From NCBI GenBank assembly GCA_003520455.1, contig DOUV01000514.1, positions 1 to 12,012 on the forward strand: a DNA stretch of 12,012 nt. The letters are read 5' to 3'. Below the pieces are notes generated by a model, which worked only from the letters and a program-made list of their open reading frames with translations, was not told the DNA's origin and did no database searches. The translations under genes and the position numbers were made by a program. This document shows positions 6,705 to 12,012 of the stretch, piece after piece; the first letter of the stretch is position 1, and the number at the start of each line of letters is the position of its first letter. The stretch comes from Chloroflexota bacterium. GTDB taxonomy: Bacteria > Chloroflexota > Anaerolineae > Ardenticatenales > Ardenticatenaceae.

Positions 6705-7352
6705 TTACGATCGGGCGGCCGGCGGGCTGAGCTGGTGTTGAACCGTTGCGAGCACGCCCTCGGCGAGAAGCGCCAACAGAGCCACGGGAATCGCGCCAGC
6801 CAGCATGACTCTGGCATCGAAGAGCGCGAAGCCGCGAAGGATAAAATCGCCCAATCCACCGCCGCCGATAAAAGCAGCCAGCGTTGCGCTCGCGATCACC
6901 TCGACCGTCGCCGTTCGAACCCCAGCAATGATCACCGGCAGTGCCAGTGGAAACTCGACCCAACGCAGAATCTGCGCCGTACTCATCCCCATCCCGCGGG
7001 CAGACTCCACAACCTCATCCGGGACGCTTCGGAAGCCGGCATAGGTGTTGATAAGGATGGGTGGAATGGCGAGGATCGTGATGGCCACCAATGCTGGGAC
7101 GAAGCCAAGCCCGAGGTATGGGTAGGCCAGGAAAAGAATGGCGAGGCTGGGCACGACCCGCAGCGCGTTGGTCAGGTTGATGGCGAGCGGTGCGACGACC
7201 AGGTGACGTGCGACAAGAATGCCCGACGGCAGGCCGATGAGAAACGCAAGCGTCAGTGCCGAAAGGCTCAAAATGACATGGGTCTCGAGGGAGTTCAAGA
7301 AAAAACGGGGGTTGCGCTGGGCATATTCAAATGCACCGATCAGCAAGCTCAC
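6705..7352 (-). CDS. opuBD: Osmoprotectant ABC transporter, permease (OpuBD-type), first gene of operon
   Basis: This 215-aa permease has about five or six membrane segments and an EAA-type loop, VESARGMGMSTAQILRWVE (115-133), followed by FPLALPVIIAGVRTATVEVI. The GGGGLGDFI motif near residue 163 is typical of OpuBB/OpuBD/YehW permeases. Translation starts at GTG 7352, with AAGGA 5 nt upstream. It is the first gene of a tight four-gene operon (permease, receptor, ATPase, permease), the layout of OpuB/OpuC/OsmU systems. The 275 bp upstream hold no gene; a 6-bp dyad CACCAG/CTGGTG at 7382-7404 might be an operator, but I cannot support a defined promoter. Confidence 0.93.
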   Translation of the reverse strand: MSLLIGAFEYAQRNPRFFLNSLETHVILSLSALTLAFLIGLPSGILVARHLVVAPLAINLTNALRVVPSLAILFLAYPYLGLGFVPALVAITILAIPPILINTYAGFRSVPDEVVESARGMGMSTAQILRWVEFPLALPVIIAGVRTATVEVIASATLAAFIGGGGLGDFILRGFALFDARVMLAGAIPVALLALLAEGVLATVQHQLSPPAARS

Positions 7353-7627
7353 GGTTTTCCTTGGTCCTTCTTCTGTGGTTCCACCAGGCTCTCTCTATCT
7401 GGTGTGCGGTCGCAGTGGGCGGCATGGAACCCTGCCGGGCATCGCGGCCGGCGCAAGTGCATCGCGGCACAAGAGTGAGGAGCACGCGTTTGTAGGAACG
7501 TTTGCAGCGCCGGAACGGAGGCACGCCGCAAGCCCCCCACCGGTTGGATAGTGGAGTGCGCCGGAGAAGACGGAGAGCGGCCGGCCTTCTGACGACGCTG
7601 AAACAGGATCAGGTCGATGGCACTCGA

Positions 7628-7652
7628 GCCGGGCCAGCAGGGCTGGCCCGGC
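7628..7652 (-). terminator. Hairpin immediately after the BON gene
   Basis: GCCGGGCCAGC (7628-7638) pairs perfectly with GCTGGCCCGGC (7642-7652), an 11-bp GC stem with a 3-nt loop, starting 1 nt past the TAA of the BON gene. No T-run follows on the - strand, so it may need a factor or serve to protect the mRNA 3' end. Confidence 0.6.
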
Positions 7653-7653
7653 G

Positions 7654-8409
7654 TTAGAGTTCCAGATTGACCCCGCCAAGGGGATTCTCGCCCTCGGTCA
7701 CGGCCCGTTCTCTTGCAGGTTCCTCTCTGATCCGCAGACGGTTGTAGATATCCCGAGCGCCGGGGACCGATTCGGCCACGTCCTCAGCCATGCGCTTGGC
7801 CTGGCGGTTGCGGACGGTACCCCGAAGCGTGACCTCGCCATTGCTGACGTCGACCTCAATCTGGCTGGCATCGAGATAGCCATGGGCCGTCAAGGCCTCA
7901 CACACGTCCTCGCAGATGCGTTCGTCGGAGCGTTGGTACCCCCGCGGGCCGCGGCCCGTGAACGGCCCGGGAATCATCCAGGGTTCGGTGCCGGCCGGTG
8001 GTACCGGCTCGCGGAAGCCCGGGCGGGCACGCTCATAACCGGCTTCCCGCCTATAGCTCCGATCAAAGCGCTCGCCGTAGTCGCCTTCCTGGCGATAGCC
8101 TCGGCGGAAAGGCTCATCCGAAAAGCGTTCTCGACGATGCTCACGCTCGCCGGGCACAGGCTCGCCATATTCAGGCCCGTGCTCACCGTAGCCAGGACCA
8201 CGCCAGGTGGGCTCGCTGTAGTAACCTTGCTGGCCGTAGGGATAGCTCGTGTAGTTGGTGAGGCGCCCGTGGTAGCCGCCCTCAAACCCAATCCTGCCAC
8301 CGGTGTCATAGTCAAAACGGCCGCTGCGCTCCCAATCCTGGTCGAAGCGATTGGCTCCCTCCCGCGACCGGCGCCAGATGCGCCGCCGATCATCCCAATG
8401 GTTAGGCAT
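7654..8409 (-). CDS. BON-domain protein with Arg/Tyr/Gly-rich N-terminal half
   Basis: The 251-aa protein begins MPNHWDDRRRIWRR and has a low-complexity, charged region rich in Arg, Glu, Gly and Tyr (about 1-155), with many short RY/GYGE/RER patches. It ends in a BON domain (161-227): SDERICEDVCEAL, then IEVDVSNGEVTLRGTVRNR and an AEDVAESVPGARDIYNRL helix. BON domains are found in OsmY-like and related stress or envelope proteins and are thought to contact phospholipid or other surfaces. The frame remains open to 8697, including a hydrophobic stretch, but GGGGGA 5 nt before ATG 8409 makes that start the best supported, giving no signal peptide. It stands alone on its strand, upstream of the osmoprotectant operon and followed by a hairpin. 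Confidence 0.85.
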   Translation of the reverse strand: MPNHWDDRRRIWRRSREGANRFDQDWERSGRFDYDTGGRIGFEGGYHGRLTNYTSYPYGQQGYYSEPTWRGPGYGEHGPEYGEPVPGEREHRRERFSDEPFRRGYRQEGDYGERFDRSYRREAGYERARPGFREPVPPAGTEPWMIPGPFTGRGPRGYQRSDERICEDVCEALTAHGYLDASQIEVDVSNGEVTLRGTVRNRQAKRMAEDVAESVPGARDIYNRLRIREEPARERAVTEGENPLGGVNLEL

Positions 8410-8836
8410 AGGGATCCCCCTTTCATGTGCAAAAGCAAACATTGATGGATCTGATACTGCCGGGCGGATGGGTCCGGCACCCAGAAGAACCACACATGCT
8501 ACTAGCAATGAACGTGCCGTGCGCTTGACGCGACCGGGCGGCTGCTGGTGAGGGTCGAGCGCCCGGAGAGAGGTGCCGTCTTCCAGCACAACACGGTCGT
8601 AGTCCGCTGCACCCACTCCACTGGCGTTTCCCTCTCGGCCCTCCTCCTCGAACCTTGCGCGGCCTCGATTGCAATCATTCTGGCTCGACAAAACCACGAT
8701 TCATCAGCGAGGCGGCGATCAGTCGGGAAAACCATCGCCCCACCAGGCTGGCTTGATTCTTGCTCTTTTCGACCGGTGTTGAACTGTCGAGAGCCCTGGC
8801 TGCGCCGGCGGTGGCAGGCGGGAGGGAGGCCTCAAC
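8410..8836. other. Intergenic region between divergent BON gene and glycosyltransferase remnant
   Basis: I find no supportable gene in these 427 bases. On the - strand, the BON frame stays open to 8697 and encodes a short hydrophobic stretch (RSLLVACVVLLGAG), which would be a signal peptide only if translation began further upstream. On the + strand, an open frame from 8548 runs through but shows no family resemblance before about 8970. Promoters for the two divergent genes presumably lie here but were not identified. Confidence 0.5.
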
Positions 8837-8971
8837 GTGCGCAATATTCTTTTCGTGGAACTCTTGGGCGGAATCGGCGACGTTTTGATTGCGCTGCCCA
8901 CCATCCAGGCCCTGGGTCGCTCCCACCGCGAAGCCGTGCTCACCGTTTTGACCTTTACCCCGGGGCGCTAG
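8837..8971 (+). pseudogene. Glycosyltransferase family 9 N-terminal fragment
   Basis: GTG 8837, with GGGAGG 7 nt upstream, opens a 44-codon frame ending at TAG 8969-8971. The translation, MRNILFVELLGGIGDVLIAL onward to PTIQALGRSHREAVLTVLTF, is the classic N-terminal strand and glycine loop of GT9 (ADP-heptose:LPS heptosyltransferase-like) enzymes, which normally run to about 330-350 aa. Everything after about residue 42 is missing: the sequence changes abruptly to a different glycosyltransferase in another frame. The intact ribosome binding site and start suggest a recently functional gene cut by a deletion or recombination. It cannot encode an active enzyme. Confidence 0.75.
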
Positions 8972-9525
8972 TGGCCGACCTCGGCCTCGCCGGGCTGGTC
9001 CACATGACCGGTTACCTGCCGGCGCCGACCGCCTCGCACCGTCTGGCCGGCGCCGACATTGGTGTGCTGCCCTTCAATGGAGGCGTCACCCTCAAGAGCG
9101 GCTCGCTCCTGGCGCTCCTGGCCCACGGCCTGCCTGTTGTCGCCACCCGCCACGATCCGCTAGACCCCGATCTGGTCGACGGGCACACTGTCCGGCTCGT
9201 CGCTCCCCGCGATATCGAGGGCCTGGCCAGGGCGTTGCTGCAGCGCCTTGCTCAGCCGGTGGTGCGTGCCCGGCTGGGCATCGCCGGTCGCGCCTTCGCC
9301 GGCAACTTCACCTGGTCGGGCATCGCTCAACGGCACTTCGATGTCTACCAGACTGTTCTCGGGAATCGACCAATCACCGCAACGCCCCAGCCGCCGCGGC
9401 CCGGCCGGGAGGCCACTCGATGGCAAGAACGATTGGCCGAACATAGAACGTGTTGCGCACGCCGACGTGAATCGAGACATTTCCGCCTTTTTGGCCGGGA
9501 TATCGAGAGCGGAAAGAGCCCGTAA
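8969..9525 (+). pseudogene. Glycosyltransferase family 4 C-terminal fragment
   Basis: In the frame offset from the GT9 fragment, the sequence LVADLGLAGLVHMTGYLPAP, then AGADIGVLPFNGGVTLKSGS and LLALLAHGLPVVATR is the nucleotide-sugar-binding half of a GT4 enzyme (GT-B fold), continuing to ARLGIAGRAFAGNFTWSGIA and RHFDVYQTVL near 9360. The acceptor-binding N-terminal half is absent. The frame runs on to TAA 9523-9525, but the last 50 or so codons (Arg-rich) do not look like the family and are probably read-through. No start or ribosome binding site belongs to this fragment. Together with the GT9 piece it looks like the scar of a deletion between two neighbouring sugar-transferase genes. Confidence 0.7.
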
Positions 9526-9531
9526 ACATGG

Positions 9532-9560
9532 GGTGGGCGAGGGCAGTGCCCTCGCCCACC
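9532..9560. repeat. REP-like perfect palindrome, copy 2
   Basis: Arms 9532-9545 and 9547-9560 are perfectly complementary (GGTGGGCGAGGGCA / TGCCCTCGCCCACC) around a single central G. As RNA it would form a 13-bp hairpin with a 3-nt loop. It follows the glycosyltransferase remnant by 7 nt and shares its core with 2844-2862. No T-run follows. Confidence 0.7.
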
Positions 9561-9586
9561 GGGCCTCACTGCGCCAACAGGAGCGT

Positions 9587-9599
9587 CACGTTTTACGTG
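9587..9599. promoter_or_regulatory. Possible operator dyad upstream of the ZIP-like gene
   Basis: CACGT (9587-9591) and ACGTG (9595-9599) form a 5-bp dyad with a TTT spacer, about 50 nt before the GTG start of the metal transporter. Metal uptake genes are commonly under dyad-binding repressors, but I recognise no specific box here. Confidence 0.2.
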
Positions 9600-9650
9600 C
9601 CAGCAATCTGTGCACCTTTGAACGATACGACATCACCGAGAGACACCATC

Positions 9651-10384
9651 GTGTTGAGCGCACGCCAGGACGTTCTGATCTACATCCTCATTCCCGCAGC
9701 GGCCATCGTTGCCGGGAGCGGTCTCGCCGCGTTCTACGAACCGGGGACAAAGCTTGAAAGCGCGATCCAACACTTCGCCGCCGGCATGATCTTCGCCGCC
9801 ATTGCAGGTGAGCTGTTGCCTCAGGTGCACGACCGCCAGCCCCTGACGGTCGGCATCGGCTTCGCGTTCGGAACCCTCGCCATGCTGATCATCAAATGGC
9901 TTATCGAGGACGTCTGGCAGGTCAAAGGCGGGGCGGCTCACGAGAGCGCTGACGCTGTGGGACTGATCACTGCGACGGGCGTGAACTTCGTGGTTGACGG
10001 CTTTCTGCTCGGGCTCGGATTTACTGTGGGGGTCGAAGAGGGGGTTCTCCTCATGGTCGCTGTCGCCGTCGAGATTTTTTTGTTGGCCTCAGCGGAGCGG
10101 CCGCACTGCAGGATACGGAAATATCGCGCGGGAAGAGCATCGCAGCCGCGCTCGGGTTGGCAGCGCTGTTCCTGGTTCCCGCAGCGGCCGGCGTGACGAT
10201 CTTCAGTGGCGTTTCCGGACCCGTCTTCGCGGCGGTCATCGCGTTCGGGGCTGCCGCCCTGCTCTACATTGTGATCGAGGAGTTATTCGTCGAGGCCCAC
10301 CAGAAGGTGCCCGAAAACCCGGTCATCGCGTCCACATTCTTTATCGGATTCCTGGCACTCCTGCTCGTCGAGATGGTCGCGTAG
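9651..10384 (+). CDS. ZIP-like metal transporter interrupted by a -1 frame change
   Basis: Frame one from GTG 9651 encodes a multi-pass membrane protein (YILIPAAAIVAGSGLAAFYE, FAAGMIFAAIAGELLPQV, GVNFVVDGFLLGLGF, VAVAVEIF). At a T7 run (10075-10081) the family-like sequence moves to the -1 frame and continues GLSGAAALQDTEISRGKSIA, then ALFLVPAAAGVTIF and LLYIVIEELFVEAHQ to TAG 10382-10384. Joined, it is about 244 aa, the normal size for bacterial ZIP (Zrt/Irt-like) transporters. The helix with Asn-x3-Asp (NFVVD) resembles ZIP helix 4, but the usual histidines of helices 4 and 5 (HN..., HE...) appear absent, so metal specificity is doubtful. Without frameshifting, frame one would end in about 38 wrong residues. 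The start is weakly supported (GAGAG 8 nt upstream). It could be a pseudogene, sequencing error or programmed shift. Confidence 0.65.
10076..10082 (+). other. Candidate -1 slippery heptamer in the ZIP-like gene
   Basis: In the zero frame the heptamer reads T TTT TTG, permitting tandem -1 slippage to TTT TTT, after which the ZIP-like sequence continues in frame. Seven nucleotides downstream, CAGCGG (10090-10095) can pair with CCGCACTG (10101-10108) with a two-base bulge, within the usual spacer range. The T7 run could equally suffer transcriptional slippage or a one-base deletion from T8. Confidence 0.4.
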
Positions 10385-10537
10385 AGCGCCGGTCAAGTCC
10401 TCAGACTTCCGAAGTCTGGTAGGGAGCGTGCTGGCCCAACACGCACTCCGACGACGGTGAGAGAGGCGGGCACTTGCCGCGAACAAGACTTCGGAAGTCT
10501 TTTCCCTAGCCCCGCAGGATTCCTTGGCCGGTGCTCT
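10383..10537. repeat. MITE/REP-like palindromic element B
   Basis: Terminal inverted repeats AGAGCGCCGGTCAAG (10383-10397) and CTTGGCCGGTGCTCT (10523-10537) match at 13 of 15. Just inside each end lies a perfect or near-perfect palindrome, AGACTTCCGAAGTCT (10403-10417) and AGACTTCGGAAGTCT (10486-10500). The 155-bp element has no coding capacity and its left end overlaps the stop codon of the ZIP-like gene. The left 35 bp closely match 4051-4085 of element A. The design is that of a non-autonomous, miniature inverted-repeat or REP-pair element. Confidence 0.7.
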
Positions 10538-10540
10538 AGA

Positions 10541-10620
10541 ACCGGTCAAGCTGTCGCCGAGGGCGCATGATCGGAGACTTCCGAAGTCTCGGAAGACTTC
10601 GGAAGTCTCACGACTGGCGG
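10541..10620. repeat. MITE/REP-like palindromic element C
   Basis: Directly after element B, ACCGGTCAAG (10541-10550) and CGACTGGCGG (10611-10620) bound a core (10575-10608) of two opposed palindromes, AGACTTCCGAAGTCT and AGACTTCGGAAGTCT. The reverse complement aligns with element A over almost its full length. Elements B and C are arranged back to back. Confidence 0.7.
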
Positions 10621-10917
10621 CAGACAACACAACGCAGCGGCGAGCCTGACAATTCTCGATAAGGGCGCACGACCGGGGCGAATTCCGCCTCGCCGGACGC
10701 CCAAACGAATTGAACGGCAACGGGCGCACGGCCGTACGGCCCCACGAACCCCCGGCGCTCTCAAACGACTTCGGATCGGCCCCTGGCGGCATCCTCACGG
10801 CTCGCCAGGACCGGCGTTTCGAAGGTATACTTATTCTTACCAAAGAATCGTCCCTGCCGCATTGCAACGTCTCACCCCTTTCCGTCGCAGTGCCATTCTC
10901 ATGAGAGGAGAACCGAA
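10621..10917. other. Upstream region of the formate dehydrogenase gene
   Basis: No gene is supportable in these 297 bases. The first part holds GC-rich repeat-like stretches, such as GGGCGCACGGCCGTACGGCC near 10718 and GGCGAATTCCGCCTCGCC near 10677. The part from 10820 to 10850 is markedly more AT-rich and includes TATACT (10826-10831), a possible -10 element without a convincing -35, and the dyad at 10833-10848. Confidence 0.45.
10833..10848. promoter_or_regulatory. AT-rich dyad, possible operator for formate dehydrogenase
   Basis: ATTCTT (10833-10838) and AAGAAT (10843-10848) form a perfect 6-bp dyad with a 4-nt spacer. It begins 2 bp after a TATACT hexamer and lies 70 nt before the start codon, where a repressor could block a promoter. 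No regulator family is assigned. Confidence 0.3.
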
Positions 10918-12012
10918 TTGGGCATTCGCGATCTACTCGAAACCCACGTTGGTCTGGTACCGAACCCGATCAGCCCCAAGACCGGCCAGGCGCACTCCCG
11001 AACCCGGGGAGCCTCAGTCAGGATCAGTGTCTGCCCTTACTGTGCCGTTGGCTGCTCGCAACTTGTCTACACGAAGAATGGACGGATCATCGACATCGAG
11101 GGCAATTACGAGAGTCCGATCAACGGCGGCACGCTCTGCCCAAAAGGGGCGGCGACCTTCGGGCTGCTCCACAACCCCCTCCGGCAGACCAAAGTCCAGT
11201 ACCGCGCGCCCTACAGCGATCATTGGGAGGAGCGCCCGCTCGAGTGGGCGATGGAGCGCATCGCCTGCCTGATCAAGCAGACACGCGACGCCAGCTTCGA
11301 GGAGACCGACGAGAACGGGATGGCCGTCAACCGCACTCTGGCGATTGGCCACCTCGGCGGCGCGACCCTCGACAACGAAGAGAACTACCTGATCAAGAAA
11401 CTCTGGACCGCGGGGCTCGGGATCGTCGCCGTCGAGAATCAGGCCCGCATATGACACTCCAGCACGGTGCCCGGTCTGGGCGCCCGCCTCGGTCGCGGCG
11501 GCGCGACCACCACGCAGCAGAGCCTGGCTGACAGCGACTGCGTCGTCATCATGGGCTCCAACATGGCGGAGAACCACCCGGTTGGGTTCCGCTTCGTCAT
11601 GAAGGCCAAAGAGCGCGGTGCGACGGTCATCCATGTGGACCCCCGCTTCTCGCGGACCTCGGCGCTGGCCGACATCCACGTCCCGCTCCGGGCGGGAAGC
11701 GACCTCGCCATGCTCGGCGGCCTGATCAACTACATCGTCAATAGCGAGCGTTGGAAGAGCGACCCCTTCTTCAAGGCGTACGTCACCCACTACACCAACG
11801 CGCCGGTGATCATCAATCCGGCCTTCAGGGACACGGAGGATCTGGGGGGGCTCTTCTCAGGCTACAACCCCGAAAAGCGGCGGTACGACTTCGACACGTG
11901 GCAGGTCGCCGCGCAGCCCGGTACCCCACCGGCCCCACCCGATCCGGGGCGAATGCCAGCCGGCTCTCCCGGCCGAGGCCAGCAGGAAGGCGGCCCCGGC
12001 GCCCAAGAGGCG
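10918..12012 (+). CDS. fdnG: Formate dehydrogenase alpha subunit, selenocysteine-containing (5' part)
   Basis: TTG 10918, 7 nt after AGAGGAG, opens a frame that reaches the window end through one in-frame TGA (11452-11454). The product is the molybdopterin catalytic subunit that oxidises formate to CO2. Its [4Fe-4S] cysteines are C39, C42, C46 and C74 (CPYCAVGC...LCPKG). After NQARI, TGA encodes Sec179, followed by HSSTVPGLGARLGRGG and then MGSNMAENHPVGFRFVMKAK, VIHVDPRFSRTSALADIHVP and LFSGYN, all typical of FdnG/FdoG-type enzymes where Sec ligates Mo. The final 30 residues form a Pro/Gly/Gln-rich insert. Unlike E. coli FdnG there is no twin-arginine signal at the chosen start, so a cytoplasmic location is suggested. 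The 3' two thirds lies outside the window. A conventional gene finder would wrongly stop it at 11454. Confidence 0.93.
11452..11454 (+). other. In-frame UGA read as selenocysteine
   Basis: TGA falls exactly at the catalytic position, in the context NQARI-U-H, matching NQAR-x-U-H of known Sec formate dehydrogenases. Family-like sequence resumes at once in the same frame, so it is not a stop or frameshift. Confidence 0.93.
11455..11484 (+). promoter_or_regulatory. Bacterial SECIS element
   Basis: Eleven nucleotides after the UGA, GGTGCCC (11466-11472) pairs with GGGCGCC (11478-11484) around the loop GGTCT (11473-11477). This reproduces the E. coli fdhF SECIS minihelix: same 11-nt distance, same GGUCU loop recognised by SelB. 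Unlike fdhF there is no bulged U; the corresponding U is in a U-G wobble. Confidence 0.88.

Noticed and set aside
5758..6963. A 401-aa version of the osmoprotectant receptor starting at 6963
   Set aside because: The extra N-terminus lies out of frame inside the upstream permease gene and has no family match; AAGGAGG, the signal peptide and the lipobox all support ATG 6675.
7382..7404. CACCAG/CTGGTG dyad as operator of the osmoprotectant operon
   Set aside because: A 6-bp dyad with an 11-nt gap is likely by chance in this composition and no -35/-10 pair could be placed beside it.
8548..8968. Long open + strand frame before the GT4 fragment as coding sequence
   Set aside because: It shows no family resemblance until about 8970, has no ribosome binding site at its start and contradicts the better supported GT9 frame at 8837.
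9528..9650. N-terminal extension of the ZIP-like gene from ATG 9528
   Set aside because: The extension would translate the palindromic repeat at 9532-9560 and shows no membrane or signal character.
10403..10608. CRISPR array, because of the repeated AGACTTC...GAAGTCT motif
   Set aside because: Copies are in opposed orientations at irregular spacing, with no uniform spacers and no cas genes; the palindromic element explanation fits better.
11452..11531. Formate dehydrogenase as a broken gene ending at TGA 11454
   Set aside because: The TGA is at the known Sec position, family sequence continues in the same frame, and a correctly spaced SECIS follows.

Overview
The window is GC-rich (above 60% by eye), with strong GGAGG-type ribosome binding sites and frequent GTG/TTG starts. 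It reads as an accessory stretch of a bacterial chromosome with many short palindromic repeats between genes. The 3' end carries a selenocysteine (UGA-coded) formate dehydrogenase, so the host must decode UGA as Sec. A Chloroflexota (Thermomicrobia-like) origin is my best guess, from style and gene content only; it is not proven.

Layout, left to right. (1) 3-74: tail of an unidentified + strand gene, then a 440-bp leader-like gap with hairpins. (2) 514-2558, + strand: a two-CBS-domain protein and a 461-aa universal stress protein with three Usp-like units, separated by a long inverted repeat. (3) 2559-3390: repeats, a strong hairpin and a small acidic ORF on the - strand. (4) 3391-3957, - strand: a small membrane protein. 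(5) 4141-7352, - strand: a four-gene osmoprotectant (OpuB/OsmU-type) ABC transporter operon in the order permease, lipoprotein receptor, permease-coupled ATPase with a CBS-like tail, second permease. (6) 7654-8409, - strand: a BON-domain protein with an Arg/Tyr/Gly-rich N-terminal half. (7) 8837-9525, + strand: a chimeric glycosyltransferase remnant (GT9 N-terminus abutting a GT4 C-terminus in another frame). (8) 9651-10384, + strand: a ZIP-like metal transporter interrupted by a -1 frame change at a T7 run. (9) 10383-10620: two palindromic MITE/REP-like elements related to one at 4051-4138. (10) 10918 to the end, + strand: 5' part of formate dehydrogenase alpha, with an in-frame UGA and a textbook bacterial SECIS hairpin.

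The theme is stress and energy accessory functions (CBS, Usp, compatible-solute uptake, BON protein, formate oxidation). No novel multigene system is evident. The most rewarding items are the Sec codon with its SECIS, the ZIP frameshift with a possible slippery site and downstream stem, the mobile palindromic repeat family, the glycosyltransferase chimera and the small acidic ORF.
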